A DNA stretch of 64,000 nt from Comamonadaceae bacterium (GTDB lineage: Bacteria > Pseudomonadota > Gammaproteobacteria > Burkholderiales > Burkholderiaceae_C), in NCBI GenBank assembly GCA_947447355.1, contig CANFJF010000001.1, positions 1 through 64,000 of the forward strand, read 5' to 3'. The notes beneath the pieces are model-generated. The model was not told where the DNA came from and did not search any database. It saw only the letters and a list, made by a program, of their open reading frames with translations. A program made the position numbers and the translations under genes. How positions within the stretch are numbered: the first letter of the stretch is position 1; each line of letters begins with the position of its first letter. Positions 47,786 through 57,283 of this stretch are shown piece by piece.

Positions 47786-48112
47786 TCAGAGCGACTTCCA
47801 TGTCGGTTCAAAAAACGGCGCTGGCACCATGATCTTCGAGGTCTGGCTTTGCAGCAGGGGCAACATCTTGCCGACATAGGCTTGCCAGTTCGCGTCTTTT
47901 CCTAACGCGGCCCGGCGTTGCGTGCGGTCTGCCAGATCTTCATAAGCCCACATGTGAACGATCTGATTCAGCTCGCCGATGTCGGTGTAGTAGTAGCCGA
48001 CCATGCGGCCCAGTATCCGCAGTTGAATCGGCAAGCCTTCTTTTTCATACAGGCTCAGATAGTCCCGCCATTTGCCGGGATGGGTGGTGTAAGTGCGTTG
48101 TTCAACAAGCAT
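47786..48112 (-). CDS. NIPSNAP family protein
   Basis: Small protein of 108 residues with the NIPSNAP dimeric alpha/beta-barrel pattern: LVEQRTYTTHPGKWRDYLSL, MVGYYYTDIGELNQIVHMWA and YEDLADRTQRRAAL. ATG 48112 is preferred over the upstream TTG at 48139. Family function is poorly known; bacterial members often lie in catabolic operons. It is downstream of the SDR gene on the same strand, about 50 bp away, and faces the VOC gene. Confidence 0.85.
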   Translation of the reverse strand: MLVEQRTYTTHPGKWRDYLSLYEKEGLPIQLRILGRMVGYYYTDIGELNQIVHMWAYEDLADRTQRRAALGKDANWQAYVGKMLPLLQSQTSKIMVPAPFFEPTWKSL

Positions 48113-48165
48113 GGTTTTAGTCTTTCGTGAAGTGGTCAAAGATCAGTTGAATTGACGGGACGAGT

Positions 48166-48927
48166 TCAAAGTTGTTGCCCACCATCGATGATGATACGGG
48201 TGCCTGTGGCTGTGCGCAGGTGCGTGATGCAGGCGAGCACCGCGAGTGCCACGTCCTTCCCTGTGACAGCTCTGCCGAGGGGTGTGGCGGCGCTCTTTTT
48301 TTGGACGTCCTCAGGGGTGCGTCCAGGCACAAAGCCCGTGTCGACCGAGGCCGGTGAGACGCATAAAAAACGCACTGTCGGGCCGAACACGCGGGCCAGC
48401 GACAGCGTCATGGTGTCCAGCGCCGCCTTGGCCGCGCAGTAGGCGATGTTGCTGCCCGAACCTGTGAACGCCGATATTGAAGAGACTGAAACGACTGTCG
48501 CATCACCGGACTTTTGCAACAAAGGCATCAGTGCGCGCGTGATGGAAAAAGTGCCGCCTGCATTGGTCAGCAAAATCTCGTTGAACAGTGCGCTGTCCAG
48601 CGTTGCCAGATCAGTGTGTGGAATGCGACTGGTGTAACCGGCTGAATTTACCAGCATGTCGACAGTGCCAACCAAGCTCGCCAGTTGGCTGGCCACTGCG
48701 GCGTGGACTGACGTGTCTCCGAGTGGCAAATGAATGGCCAGATGGCCCGTGCCGGGCAACGCTGCACGCAAAGCCTCAGCCCGATCTGCGCCTTGGTTGA
48801 AGCCGATGATGACCCTTGCGCCTTGCGCTGCGAGCAGTTGGACGACAGCGGCTCCGATGCCACTGCTACCTCCCGTGACGACAGCAGTTTTGCCTTGAAG
48901 GGGGAGGGTGGATGGGTCTGAGTTCAT
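48166..48927 (-). CDS. short-chain dehydrogenase/reductase (SDR)
   Basis: NAD(P)-dependent oxidoreductase of about 253 residues. It carries the cofactor motif TGGSSGIGAAVV, the NSAGY region, the catalytic Ser in VVSVSSISAF, the YCAAK catalytic pair (Tyr-x3-Lys) and an ending with TRIIIDGGQQL. ATG 48927 is chosen; the frame extends to 48957. It heads the SDR-NIPSNAP pair, and an IclR-type operator lies about 80 bp upstream. Substrate unknown. Confidence 0.9.
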   Translation of the reverse strand: MNSDPSTLPLQGKTAVVTGGSSGIGAAVVQLLAAQGARVIIGFNQGADRAEALRAALPGTGHLAIHLPLGDTSVHAAVASQLASLVGTVDMLVNSAGYTSRIPHTDLATLDSALFNEILLTNAGGTFSITRALMPLLQKSGDATVVSVSSISAFTGSGSNIAYCAAKAALDTMTLSLARVFGPTVRFLCVSPASVDTGFVPGRTPEDVQKKSAATPLGRAVTGKDVALAVLACITHLRTATGTRIIIDGGQQL

Positions 48928-49008
48928 GGTCAATCTCTGGCTTCGGTACGGCGGCAACAGGCAACCGTTCGCATTAGATTATTGGGCAACACCCGGGCTG
49001 AAGAGTGA

Positions 49009-49029
49009 TTTGTCCGTTGAATGAACATG
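49009..49029. promoter_or_regulatory. second copy of the IclR-type operator, upstream of the SDR gene
   Basis: TTTGTCC-N7-GAACATG matches the 46132-46152 operator in 17 of 21 positions, including the spacer TGAAT. It lies about 80 bp upstream of the SDR start (48927) and downstream of the amino-acid binding protein. This places the SDR-NIPSNAP pair in the same candidate IclR regulon. Confidence 0.6.
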
Positions 49030-49064
49030 CACTTCAGTCTTGCCAATCCTCCCCTCGCGGCGCA

Positions 49065-49949
49065 TCACATGGCGGGCTTGTCGCTCAAGGCTTTGAGGTT
49101 GTCTTTCAGCGGTTGACTCATCGGCAAGCTCAGATTGGTGCCTTTGGGCGGGATGGGTGACTCGAACCACTTGCTGTACATCTTGGCGAATTCGCCCGAT
49201 TTCATAAGACGGGCAATCGAGCCGTCTACCAAGTCCTTGAACTCAGGGTCATCTTTGCGCAGCATGCAGGCGTAGGGTTCCACTTGCAAGGAGTCGCCGA
49301 CCACCTGCAGTGATGCCGGATTTTTCGAGTTGGCCATCAAGCCGAACAGCAAAATGTCGTCCATGGCAAAGGCTGTAGCGCGGTCATTTTCAACCAGTAG
49401 CAAGGAGTCGTCGTGGTCTTTGCCGAGGATGACTTGCATGTCCAGGTTTTTATCTGCGCTGTACTTGCGGATGACTTGGGCGTTGGTCGTGCCGGTGGTG
49501 CTGGCCACGGTCTTCTTGGCGAGGTCTGCGTAGTTTTTGACTCCTGACGTCTTCTTGGTCAGCAAACGCGTTCCGGTGTAAAACATATTGATGGAGAAGG
49601 CGACGTCTTTACCCCTCGCTGCGTTGTTGGTGGTGGACCCGCACTCTAGGTCGTAGGTGCCGTTGACCAACAAGGGGATGCGGTTTTGCGACGTGACCGG
49701 CATCGTGACCACTTCTAAGTTGGGCTTTTGCAATTTTTTGCGCACGTCGTCAATGATGGTGTCGGTGAGCTCCACCGAAAACCCGACAGCTTTGCTGGAG
49801 CCGATCAGGTAACTGAAGGGAACCGATGACTCGCGATAAGACACCGTGATCTTGTTGCTGTCGGCTACTTTTTTCAGTGTTTGTGCGTTGAGGTGGGTAC
49901 TCAGGCCTGCCGCTAGCAAAAGTGCGGTCATAAGAAGTGAAAATTTCAT
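49065..49949 (-). CDS. amino-acid (glutamate/aspartate-type) ABC transporter substrate-binding protein
   Basis: Exported binding protein of 294 residues. The leader is MKFSLLMTALLLAAGLSTHL, ending at LNAQ. The mature part shows SYRESSVPFSYLIG, MPVTSQNRIPLLVNGTYDLE and VEPYACMLRKDDPEFKDLVD, typical of GltI-type SBP_bac_3 proteins. ATG 49949 has AAGGA upstream. No permease or ATPase gene lies beside it, so it is an orphan receptor. The name GltI is a family guess only. Confidence 0.88.
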   Translation of the reverse strand: MKFSLLMTALLLAAGLSTHLNAQTLKKVADSNKITVSYRESSVPFSYLIGSSKAVGFSVELTDTIIDDVRKKLQKPNLEVVTMPVTSQNRIPLLVNGTYDLECGSTTNNAARGKDVAFSINMFYTGTRLLTKKTSGVKNYADLAKKTVASTTGTTNAQVIRKYSADKNLDMQVILGKDHDDSLLLVENDRATAFAMDDILLFGLMANSKNPASLQVVGDSLQVEPYACMLRKDDPEFKDLVDGSIARLMKSGEFAKMYSKWFESPIPPKGTNLSLPMSQPLKDNLKALSDKPAM

Positions 49950-50165
49950 GCAAGTCCTTGGATGGGTGAACATGGGAGATTGGGCAAAGCTGGGTCGTGA
50001 GACCGCGTCTGCTTGAGCTTTATTTTGATCTATGTTTTGCAACAAAACCGTGGCCCGTATTGAAAAAACCAGTGAAGCAATCCAAAAGTATGCAGCGTTC
50101 AGGCCGCTGGCTTTGTATGATTGTTCTAGAATTTGTGCTCCTCAACCTTTTTAAAAGAGCATCCC

Positions 50166-50474
50166 TTGAAAAACACAAATCGCCGAGTATTCATGATGCA
50201 AGTCGCCGCCGCATCGACTGCTGTGATCGCATCGCAAGCCATGGCTCAGGCCTTGGTGGACGCCAAAGACCCACAGGCTCTGGCCCTTGGCTATGCGGCT
50301 GACACCACCAAGGTTGATGCGAAAAAATTCCCTAAGCATGCCGCTACCCAGAAGTGCTCGAATTGCCAGTTGTACACCGGCAAGCCAGCTGACGCGAGCG
50401 GCGGCTGCGCCCTGTTTGCAGGCAAACTGGTGGCGGCCAATGGCTGGTGCAGCGCTTACGTCAAAAAGGCGTAA
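50166..50474 (+). CDS. high-potential iron-sulfur protein (HiPIP)
   Basis: Small exported redox protein of 102 residues. The leader MKNTNRRVFMMQVAAASTAV has a twin-arginine-type pair and ends near AMAQ. Four Cys residues at 64, 67, 81 and 95 (KCSNCQLY, GGCALFAG, GWCSAY) bind a [4Fe-4S] cluster. Family knowledge: HiPIPs carry electrons in the periplasm. The TTG at 50166 gives the right leader; ATG 50133 would add 11 residues with no obvious role. Confidence 0.88.
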   Translation: MKNTNRRVFMMQVAAASTAVIASQAMAQALVDAKDPQALALGYAADTTKVDAKKFPKHAATQKCSNCQLYTGKPADASGGCALFAGKLVAANGWCSAYVKKA

Positions 50475-50495
50475 TCGATAGCCGAATAGTCGCGA

Positions 50496-51002
50496 TCAAT
50501 AGGCTGTGCTGAACGGCCCATTGAGTTGCACCGTTACATAGTTAATTGCTGAAGCGTAAGACACCCACAGCCAATAGGGCAACAGCAGCACGCTGGCGCG
50601 GCTTGAGTAGCTCTTCATCGTCCACATCAGTGCGGCGATGGAGAGCCACAAAAAGCCAACTTCTATCAATGCCCAGTCGGGGCGATGGAGCTTGAAGAAC
50701 AGCAGGCTCCAGAGTAAATTCAAGCCCGCATTTAGCGCAAAAAGACAGATCAGCCAGCAACGACTGGTTCGGTTTGGCGCTCGCTTCCAAGCCATTGCGC
50801 CTGCCGTGGCTGTCAATATAAATATCAGTGTCCAAACCGGGCCAAACCATGCATCTGGTGGTTTGAAGGCGGGTTGTAACAAGCCTTGATACCAAGGCCC
50901 AATCTCTGTCAGGAGAGCGCCAGAGACTGCCACTCCCAGCGTCGCCAGACCTGAGATCAGGATGGGGCTAAAGTTGGTGCGGCGTGTTGGTTCGTTGTTC
51001 AT
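50496..51002 (-). CDS. tspO: TspO/MBR-family tryptophan-rich membrane protein
   Basis: Membrane protein of 168 residues with about five hydrophobic segments. Family marks are the loop LQPAFKPPDAWFGPVWTLIF, the ALNAGLNLLWSLLFF segment and LLPYWLWVSYASAINY near the C-terminus. Family knowledge: TspO binds tetrapyrroles and sterol-like ligands and is linked to stress control. It is convergent with HiPIP and lies downstream of garD on the same strand. ATG 51002 is preferred over TTG 51014. Confidence 0.88.
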   Translation of the reverse strand: MNNEPTRRTNFSPILISGLATLGVAVSGALLTEIGPWYQGLLQPAFKPPDAWFGPVWTLIFILTATAGAMAWKRAPNRTSRCWLICLFALNAGLNLLWSLLFFKLHRPDWALIEVGFLWLSIAALMWTMKSYSSRASVLLLPYWLWVSYASAINYVTVQLNGPFSTAY

Positions 51003-51052
51003 GAGGTCTACCAAATGGGCTGTGTCACGCGAGCATCTTCGCAGAGTGCGGC

Positions 51053-52642
51053 TCAGGTTACGGGTGCCGGGTTGAAGAGCACCAGTGCGTTGTGCAGTTT
51101 CCAGTGTTCAGCCCATGTTTTTTTGCGGCCGCTGGCGACTTCCAGCATCATCTCAAAAAGTTCCCAGCCAACGTTTTCAATGGTCTTTTCACCGGTGGCA
51201 ATGGTGCCTGCGTTGATGTCCATCAGGTCATGCCAACGTCTGGCCAAGTCACTGCGCGTGGCCACTTTGATGACGGGAACAGCTGCCAAGCCGTAGGGTG
51301 TACCACGTCCAGTTGTGAAAACATGCAGATTCATGCCGCCGGCCAACTGCAAAGTGCCGCAGATGAAATCGCTGGCGGGCGTGGCGGCGTAGGTCAGCCC
51401 CTTGGCTTTGAGTTTTTCGCCGGGGGACAAGACGTTGGCAATGGGTGCTGTGCCTGATTTCACGATGGAGCCCATGGCTTTTTCGACGATGTTCGACAAG
51501 CCGCCTTTTTTATTGCCGGGCGTCGTGTTGGCGCTGCGATCTGCGCCGCCGCGTTGCAGGTAGGCGTCGTACCAGGCCATCTCGCGGATCATCGCTTGCG
51601 CCACCTCAGGCGTGGTGGCGCGTGAGGTCAGTTGGTCGATGCCGTCGCGGACTTCGGTGGTTTCTGAAAACATCACACTGGCGCCGGCACGCACCAGCAA
51701 GTCGGTGCAAAACCCTACCGCCGGGTTGGCCGTGACGCCAGAGAAAGCATCGCTGCCGCCACACTGAACGCCGACCACCAGTTCAGACGCCGGCACGGTT
51801 TCACGGCGCCTGGCGTTCAGGCGTTGCAGGTGTTGCTCAGCCTGACGCATGATGGATTCGACCATCGACATGAAGCCCACATGCGCATCGTCTTGCAGGC
51901 AGACCACGTCGAGCTTGGCCTCTGCGTTGTTGGCACTGTCACGGATGTCGATCAGCGGGATGCTGCCGGGTGGCAGCAAGCGCTCGGGTTGGAGCTTTTC
52001 GCAGCCCAAGCTGACGACCATCACTTCGCCGCCAAAGTTGGGGTTCAGGCTGATGTTGCGCAGGGTGCGGATCGGGATGATGGCGTCTGGCGCGTCAATC
52101 GCCACGCCGCAGCCGTAGCCGTGTTCCAGCGCCACAACATCGTCGACATTGGGAAAGCGCGGCAGCAACTCAGCTTTGATGCGCTGCAAGGCAAAGTCGG
52201 TGACACCGGCGACACACTGAACGGTTTGCGTGATGGCCAGAATGTTGCGCGTACCGACCGAACCGTCGGCGTTGCGATAGCCTTCAAAGGTGTAGCCCAC
52301 CAGCGCTGGCAGGGGGGTCGGCTTAACCGTGGAGATGGGCAGGTTGTCGAGGCTACGGGCTGAGGGCATGTCCAGCAGTCGTTCATGCACCCAGCTGCCG
52401 GCAGGAATGTCTTTCAGGGCATACCCAATCGGGATCCCGTAGCGCATGACGGGCGCTGCAGCTTTCAAGTTGACCAGTGCGACCTTGTGGCCTTGCGGAA
52501 CCGCGCTGACCAAAACCACGCCATCGGGCAGTTGGGTGCCCGCGGGCAGGCCGCCGTCATTGGCCACGATCGCCACGTTGTCGCGCTCGTGCATGCGGAT
52601 GATGATGGGCTGGGGAGCGGTAGTTTCAGCGGGTGTTGGCAT
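51053..52642 (-). CDS. garD: galactarate dehydratase / UxaA-family hydrolyase
   Basis: Two-domain protein of 529 residues. The N-terminal SAF domain opens [20 protein letters not shown] and includes [13 protein letters not shown]; the large UxaA domain shows [42 protein letters not shown] and [13 protein letters not shown]. It belongs to the altronate/galactarate dehydratase family; the neighbours (kdgD, gudD, 2-oxoglutarate semialdehyde dehydrogenase) point to galactarate. It would yield 5-dehydro-4-deoxy-D-glucarate. Altronate is the main alternative. A strong promoter with an inverted repeat lies at 52690-52717. Confidence 0.85.
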   Translation of the reverse strand: MPTPAETTAPQPIIIRMHERDNVAIVANDGGLPAGTQLPDGVVLVSAVPQGHKVALVNLKAAAPVMRYGIPIGYALKDIPAGSWVHERLLDMPSARSLDNLPISTVKPTPLPALVGYTFEGYRNADGSVGTRNILAITQTVQCVAGVTDFALQRIKAELLPRFPNVDDVVALEHGYGCGVAIDAPDAIIPIRTLRNISLNPNFGGEVMVVSLGCEKLQPERLLPPGSIPLIDIRDSANNAEAKLDVVCLQDDAHVGFMSMVESIMRQAEQHLQRLNARRRETVPASELVVGVQCGGSDAFSGVTANPAVGFCTDLLVRAGASVMFSETTEVRDGIDQLTSRATTPEVAQAMIREMAWYDAYLQRGGADRSANTTPGNKKGGLSNIVEKAMGSIVKSGTAPIANVLSPGEKLKAKGLTYAATPASDFICGTLQLAGGMNLHVFTTGRGTPYGLAAVPVIKVATRSDLARRWHDLMDINAGTIATGEKTIENVGWELFEMMLEVASGRKKTWAEHWKLHNALVLFNPAPVT

Positions 52643-52689
52643 GGGCGTCGTGGGCTAGAGGGTGATGGCGGCAATGCTGAGATAAATTA

Positions 52690-52717
52690 ATTATCTGACA
52701 ACTATAAAAGTTGTCAA
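52690..52717 (-). promoter_or_regulatory. garD promoter with overlapping GntR-type operator
   Basis: On the minus strand TTGACA (52717-52712) and GATAAT (52695-52690) are separated by 16 bp, a near-consensus sigma-70 promoter. TGACAACT (52696-52703) and AGTTGTCA (52709-52716) form perfect 8-bp arms with a 5-bp spacer, covering the -35 and spacer. The decamer TCTGACAACT at 52694-52703 recurs exactly at 53701-53710. The arrangement fits repression by the adjacent GntR regulator. Confidence 0.75.
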
Positions 52718-52754
52718 GCAACTTTGCCGGTGCCGCAAGCGATTAGCGCTAGCT

Positions 52755-53471
52755 TCAAGGCGCTGGCGTGCTCTCAAAAATACGCCGTTTGGCGTTCAGC
52801 ACATGCATGCGGATGGCGTCGGCTGCATCGGCCGGCGAGCGGCGCACGATGGCGTCGATGACCACTTGGTGCTCGGCTTGCGTGGTGCGCACGCGCTCGG
52901 CGCTTTTTTTGTCGGTGACGTGGCGGGCCAGTTCGATGAACTGCCGAATGGGTGCAACGCTGGTCTCGATGGCCGTTACAAAAAATGGGTTGTGCGAAGC
53001 CCTAGCGATGGCCAAATGGAACTGAACATCTTCGTCAGCACCGGACTTGCCGTTCTCCATGGCGACATTCAAGGCGTCGAAGGATGCACGCAGCGCGTCC
53101 AGGTCTGCGTCGTCACGAAACTCCGCTGCACCTGCCGCCGCGCCCATTTCGACGCAACTGCGGTACGCGTAGTAACGCTCGATGTCGGCCAGACTTTTGA
53201 TCGGTGTTGGCGGGATGACCGGCGTGCCGGGTGCACGGATCACAAAACTGCCGGAGCCGCGTTTGGACTCGATGATGCCGTCTGAGCGCAAGCGCGACAG
53301 AGCTTCTCGCACCGTCGGACGTGACACGCCGAATTGGTTGGAGAGTTCGCCTTCGGTTGGCAGTTTCCCTTTGGGCGCGTAATCGCCACGCAGGATGGCC
53401 TCGACCACACGGGCATAGATTCGCTCCGGCAAAGTGCCGGTGCTGTCGGTTTGAAGCAGGGGTTCGTTCAT
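52755..53471 (-). CDS. GntR family regulator, FadR/FCD subfamily
   Basis: Regulator of 238 residues. The winged helix reads PERIYARVVEAILRGDYAPK, ELSNQFGVSRPTVREALSRL and GIIESKRGSGSFV; the FCD domain carries FHLAIARASHNPFF with metal-type His. It lies between garD and the divergent kdgD-gudD operon, so it probably represses glucarate/galactarate genes and senses a pathway acid. ATG 53471 is used; the frame upstream runs through the hairpin repeat and is rejected. Operator candidates are the two TCTGACAACT sites. Confidence 0.9.
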   Translation of the reverse strand: MNEPLLQTDSTGTLPERIYARVVEAILRGDYAPKGKLPTEGELSNQFGVSRPTVREALSRLRSDGIIESKRGSGSFVIRAPGTPVIPPTPIKSLADIERYYAYRSCVEMGAAAGAAEFRDDADLDALRASFDALNVAMENGKSGADEDVQFHLAIARASHNPFFVTAIETSVAPIRQFIELARHVTDKKSAERVRTTQAEHQVVIDAIVRRSPADAADAIRMHVLNAKRRIFESTPAP

Positions 53472-53538
53472 GGCCAAAAGTGTCCTTGCGAGTTTTCCGT
53501 AGCCGTCCAGAGACTTCGCAGGGACCTTGAACAACAGG

Positions 53539-53636
53539 CTCAAAACTCCGTCACTGCGAGCAAAGCGTGGCAGTCCATCACCGCGCGCCTCCACGATGGA
53601 TGGCCGCGCTGCGCTCGCCATGACAGGAGGGGTTTG
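53539..53636. repeat. dispersed hairpin repeat, single copy
   Basis: GCAAAGCGTGGCAGTCCATC and GATGGATGGCCGCGCTGCGC, at about 53560-53617, form the same arms as the tandem repeat at 16-212, in inverse orientation. The flank CTCAAAACTCCGTCACTGCG matches the complement of the end of the third partial copy (GCGACGGAATTTTGAG, 197-212), which defines one element boundary. It lies between the gntR start and the kdgD operator, and could form a stable hairpin there. Confidence 0.8.
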
Positions 53637-53700
53637 GACATGCGATACCGGGTAAAAACCATCGGCTCATGGAAGGCAGACCTGCATTCTAGGGTCCATC

Positions 53701-53770
53701 TCTGACAACTTTGGTGCTTAGTTGCACACGGCTTCAATTTGCTTGACAGGTTTCACAAGATAGATAAGAT
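53701..53770 (+). promoter_or_regulatory. kdgD promoter and upstream operator
   Basis: TCTGACAACT (53701-53710) repeats the decamer of the garD operator exactly and is followed nine bases later by AGTTGCA (53720-53726), a partial second arm. Downstream, TTGACA (53743-53748) and TAAGAT (53765-53770), with a 16-bp spacer, form a likely promoter about 75 bp before kdgD. The operator lies just upstream of this promoter, so regulation by the neighbouring GntR is plausible but unproven. Confidence 0.65.
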
Positions 53771-53846
53771 ATCAGTTGTATGATGACTTGAGTTAAATCA
53801 TTTTTTATTGATCCCAGCACTCTCCAACCCTTGAAAGAAGCACTCC

Positions 53847-54758
53847 ATGAATCCGCAAGAACTCAAAACCATCATGTCCAGCGGCTTGCTGTCGTTTCCA
53901 GTGACTGACTTTGATGCGCAGGGAGACTTCAACGCCAAGGGCTACGAGGCGCGTCTGGAGTGGTTGGCGCCTTACGGCGCTTCAGCCTTGTTCGCGGCAG
54001 GTGGCACAGGTGAGTTTTTCTCGCTGACGGGTCACGAATACCCCAGCATCATCAAAACCGCTGTCGAGACCTGCAAGGGCATCGTGCCGATCATTGCGGG
54101 GGCTGGCGGCCCGACACGTTTTGCCATCGAGTGCGCCCAAGAAGCAGAGCGTCAAGGCGCACAAGGCATTTTGTTGATGCCGCATTACCTGACCGAAGCC
54201 GGTCAAGAGGGTTTGATCGCCCACGTTGAGCAGGTCTGCAAAAGCGTCAATTTCGGAGTGATCATTTACAACCGCAATGTTTGCAAGCTCACACCGGCAT
54301 CGCTGGCTATTTTGGCCGACCGTTGCCCGAATCTTATTGGTTTCAAAGACGGTGTCGGTGATATCGAAACCATGTCTTCTATCTACATGAAGATGGGGGA
54401 GCGCTTCGCTTATCTAGGCGGCTTGCCTACTGCAGAGGTTTACGCTGCAGCCTACAAAGCACTCGGCACACCGGTGTATTCATCGGCCGTCTTCAACTTC
54501 ATTCCTAAGACGGCGATGGATTTTTACCACGCGGTTGCGAAAGACGATTTGGCGACGCAACACCATTTGCTGCGTGAGTTTTTCATGCCTTACTTGGACA
54601 TCCGCAACAAGGTTTCAGGCTACGGCGTGAGCATCATCAAAGCCGGGGCCAAGCTCGTAGGCCATGACGCAGGCCCCGTGCGCGCACCCTTGACGGACTT
54701 GAAGCCTGACGAGATGGACGCCTTGGCGGCGCTGATCAAAAAGCTCGGCCCCCAATAA
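53847..54758 (+). CDS. kdgD: 5-dehydro-4-deoxyglucarate dehydratase
   Basis: Class I aldolase-fold (DapA family) enzyme of 303 residues. It shows [20 protein letters not shown], the [10 protein letters not shown] phosphate-like loop, Tyr 141 in VIIYNRN and the Schiff-base Lys 167 in IGFKDGVGD. Family knowledge: it dehydrates and decarboxylates 5-dehydro-4-deoxy-D-glucarate to 2-oxoglutarate semialdehyde. GAAAG lies upstream of ATG 53847. It is followed by gudD, a Bug receptor and a semialdehyde dehydrogenase in one run, which completes the pathway. Confidence 0.94.
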   Translation: MNPQELKTIMSSGLLSFPVTDFDAQGDFNAKGYEARLEWLAPYGASALFAAGGTGEFFSLTGHEYPSIIKTAVETCKGIVPIIAGAGGPTRFAIECAQEAERQGAQGILLMPHYLTEAGQEGLIAHVEQVCKSVNFGVIIYNRNVCKLTPASLAILADRCPNLIGFKDGVGDIETMSSIYMKMGERFAYLGGLPTAEVYAAAYKALGTPVYSSAVFNFIPKTAMDFYHAVAKDDLATQHHLLREFFMPYLDIRNKVSGYGVSIIKAGAKLVGHDAGPVRAPLTDLKPDEMDALAALIKKLGPQ

Positions 54759-54791
54759 TAGAGTCTTCATTTAACCCATTTGAGTCCCCTG

Positions 54792-56126
54792 ATGTCCAAA
54801 CACCCCACGCCCGTCATCACCGCTTTGCGCGTGATTCCTGTTGCCGGCCGCGACAGCATGTTGCTGAATTTGAGCGGGGCGCATGGCCCATTTTTTACAC
54901 GTAATCTGCTGATCCTGACCGACAGCGACGGTCGCACGGGTGTGGGCGAAGTGCCCGGTGGCCAGAAGATAACGCAGACACTGGAAGACTCGGCGCAACT
55001 CGTCGTCGGCCAGCCCATCGGTGCGCACCAGCGCATCTTGCAGCAGGTGCAGCAGCAGTTCGCCGACCGTGACAGCGGCGGGCGCGGCCAGCAAACTTTT
55101 GATCTGCGCACCACGATTCACGCTGTCACCGCGATTGAATCAGCCCTGCTTGATTTGCTGGGGCAGCACCTTGGTGTGCCGGTGGCGGCCTTGCTGGGTG
55201 AAGGCCAGCAGCGTGACGCGGTGGAAATGCTGGGTTACCTGTTTTATGTTGGTGACCGCAGCCAGACCCAACTGGATTACGTGAGTGACCCCGGCGCAGA
55301 CAACGACTGGTTCCGCTTGCGCCACGATAAAACCATGGACGCTAAGGCCGTTGTGCGGCAGGCAGAAGCCGCCTGCGAACGCTATGGCTTCAACGACTTC
55401 AAACTCAAAGGCGGCGTGTTGCGTGGCGCCGAAGAAATTGAAGCCGTGTGCGCCTTGCACGAGCGCTTTCCCCACGCCCGCGTCACGTTGGACCCGAATG
55501 GCGGCTGGTTGCTGAAAGACGCGATTGCACTGATGCGCGACCTGCGCGGCGTGGTGGCATACGCCGAAGATCCATGCGGTGCTGAAGACGGCTTTTCAGG
55601 GCGTGAGGTCATGGCTGAATTCAGGCGTGCGACGGGTCTGCCGACCGCGACCAATATGATTGCGACCGATTGGCGTCAATTGACGCATGCGCTGTCATTG
55701 CAGTCGATCGACATTCCGCTGGCCGATCCGCATTTTTGGACCATGGCTGGCTCGGTTCGCGTGGCCCAAACCTGCCGTGACTGGGGTCTGACTTGGGGTT
55801 CGCATTCGAACAACCACTTTGACGTGTCACTGGCCATGTTCACGCAGGTGGGCGCAGCCGCGCCGGGCCGGGTGACGGCTATTGACACGCATTGGATCTG
55901 GCAAGACGGTCAGCGATTGACCCAAGAGCCATTGCAAATCATCGGTGGGCACGTGCAGGTGCCGAAAAAACCGGGGCTGGGTGTTGAGCTCGACATGGTC
56001 GAGGTTGATAAAGCCCACCGCTTGTACAAGCAGCACGGTTTGGGCGCGCGCGACGACGCTATGGCCATGCAAAGCCTGATCCCGGGCTGGAGCTTCAATC
56101 CAAAACGTCCCGCCTTGGACCGTTAA
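54792..56126 (+). CDS. gudD: glucarate dehydratase
   Basis: Enolase-superfamily enzyme of about 444 residues. It shows the N-terminal [20 protein letters not shown], the [16 protein letters not shown] segment with the KxK acid/base lysines, the metal site [21 protein letters not shown] and the catalytic His region [10 protein letters not shown]. These are the GudD markers. It dehydrates D-glucarate (and L-idarate) to 5-dehydro-4-deoxyglucarate. ATG 54792 is preferred to the TTG at 54780. It starts 33 bp after kdgD. Confidence 0.95.
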   Translation: MSKHPTPVITALRVIPVAGRDSMLLNLSGAHGPFFTRNLLILTDSDGRTGVGEVPGGQKITQTLEDSAQLVVGQPIGAHQRILQQVQQQFADRDSGGRGQQTFDLRTTIHAVTAIESALLDLLGQHLGVPVAALLGEGQQRDAVEMLGYLFYVGDRSQTQLDYVSDPGADNDWFRLRHDKTMDAKAVVRQAEAACERYGFNDFKLKGGVLRGAEEIEAVCALHERFPHARVTLDPNGGWLLKDAIALMRDLRGVVAYAEDPCGAEDGFSGREVMAEFRRATGLPTATNMIATDWRQLTHALSLQSIDIPLADPHFWTMAGSVRVAQTCRDWGLTWGSHSNNHFDVSLAMFTQVGAAAPGRVTAIDTHWIWQDGQRLTQEPLQIIGGHVQVPKKPGLGVELDMVEVDKAHRLYKQHGLGARDDAMAMQSLIPGWSFNPKRPALDR

Positions 56127-56242
56127 AAATTTCATCCAATAACATCAAACTTCGCTGCGAATTTCTTGCTGTCGCTACAGGACCCGCTCACATTTTCACG
56201 CGGCGGTCTAAGGTTTCGTTCAGATTTTAATAAGGAGACATC

Positions 56243-57226
56243 ATGTTGATAAAACGCTTCACCCTGGCCGCCTTGGCTTGTGCCGCCATCAGTTTTTTTG
56301 CAAGCGGCAGCGCCGCCTTGGCCCAGTCAGACTACCCCACCAAACCGGTGAAAATCATTGTGCCTTTCCCACCGGGTGGCACCAGCGATGTGATGGGCCG
56401 CATGGTGGCTGATGAACTCAGCAAGATTCTGAAGCAGCCCTTCATCGTCGACAACATCGGTGGTGCTGGCGGCATCGTTGGGACCGACAGGGCGAGCAAG
56501 ATGACGCCGGATGGTTACACCTTGATCCAGACCGGTGTCGGTCAAAGTGCAGTGGCGCACGGTCTGGATCCCAATCTCAAGTACAACTCGATGACGGATT
56601 TCATCCACATCTCGCAAGTTAATTCCGGCCCCAACGTGCTGGTGGTGAATCCGGCCACACCTTACAAGACGGTCAAAGACATCGTCGATTACGCCAAGGC
56701 CAACCCGGGCAAGTTGGACTACGGATTCACCCACGCGGCTTCTGGCCACATGGCGATGGAGCTGTTCAAGCAAACCACTGGTGCTGATTTGATGGGTATT
56801 TCGTACCGTGGCGGCGGTCCCATGTTGACCGATCTGCTGGGTGGCACGATACCAATGATGTTCATCAACCAAGATGCGGCCTTGCCCCACATCAAAGCGG
56901 GGAAACTGCGCGCGATTGCTGTGACGAGCGCGCAGCGTAATCCGCTTTACCCGACTGTGCCAACCATTGCCGAGTCGGGTTACAAGGGTTTTGAGGCGCT
57001 GTCGTGGTCAGGTATTTCCGCCATCAAAGGCACACCGCAGCCCATCATTGACAAGCTCGAAGCCGCGATCGCGCAGGCGATGAAGTCGGATGCCATCAAG
57101 CAACGCATGGCTGCGGTCGGGTTCATCATTCCAGAGCAAGGCTCCAAGCCCTACACCGCCTTCGTGCAGAAGGAGATTGAGACTTGGACGCGCGTCATCA
57201 AAACCGCCGGTATCAAACCTGAATAG
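56243..57226 (+). CDS. Bug/TctC-family receptor of the glucarate cluster
   Basis: Exported receptor of 327 residues with leader MLIKRFTLAALACAAISFFA and cleavage near AALAQ. Core segments are KPVKIIVPFPPGGTSDVMGR, VDNIGGAGGIVGTDRA, YGFTHAASGHMAMEL and ISYRGGGPMLTDLLGG. A strong AAGGAGA site precedes ATG 56243. It sits between gudD and the semialdehyde dehydrogenase, so glucarate or galactarate is the most likely ligand. The 116 bp before it show no clear promoter. Confidence 0.9.
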   Translation: MLIKRFTLAALACAAISFFASGSAALAQSDYPTKPVKIIVPFPPGGTSDVMGRMVADELSKILKQPFIVDNIGGAGGIVGTDRASKMTPDGYTLIQTGVGQSAVAHGLDPNLKYNSMTDFIHISQVNSGPNVLVVNPATPYKTVKDIVDYAKANPGKLDYGFTHAASGHMAMELFKQTTGADLMGISYRGGGPMLTDLLGGTIPMMFINQDAALPHIKAGKLRAIAVTSAQRNPLYPTVPTIAESGYKGFEALSWSGISAIKGTPQPIIDKLEAAIAQAMKSDAIKQRMAAVGFIIPEQGSKPYTAFVQKEIETWTRVIKTAGIKPE

Positions 57227-57283
57227 CACGTTAAATCCGCTCAAACCAATAACGCATCTCTCATCACAGGACCCACGCAGCGC

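Noticed and set aside
53472-53621. N-terminal extension of the GntR gene
   Set aside because: The upstream in-frame residues come from the dispersed repeat and have no GntR similarity; ATG 53471 precedes the family N-terminus.
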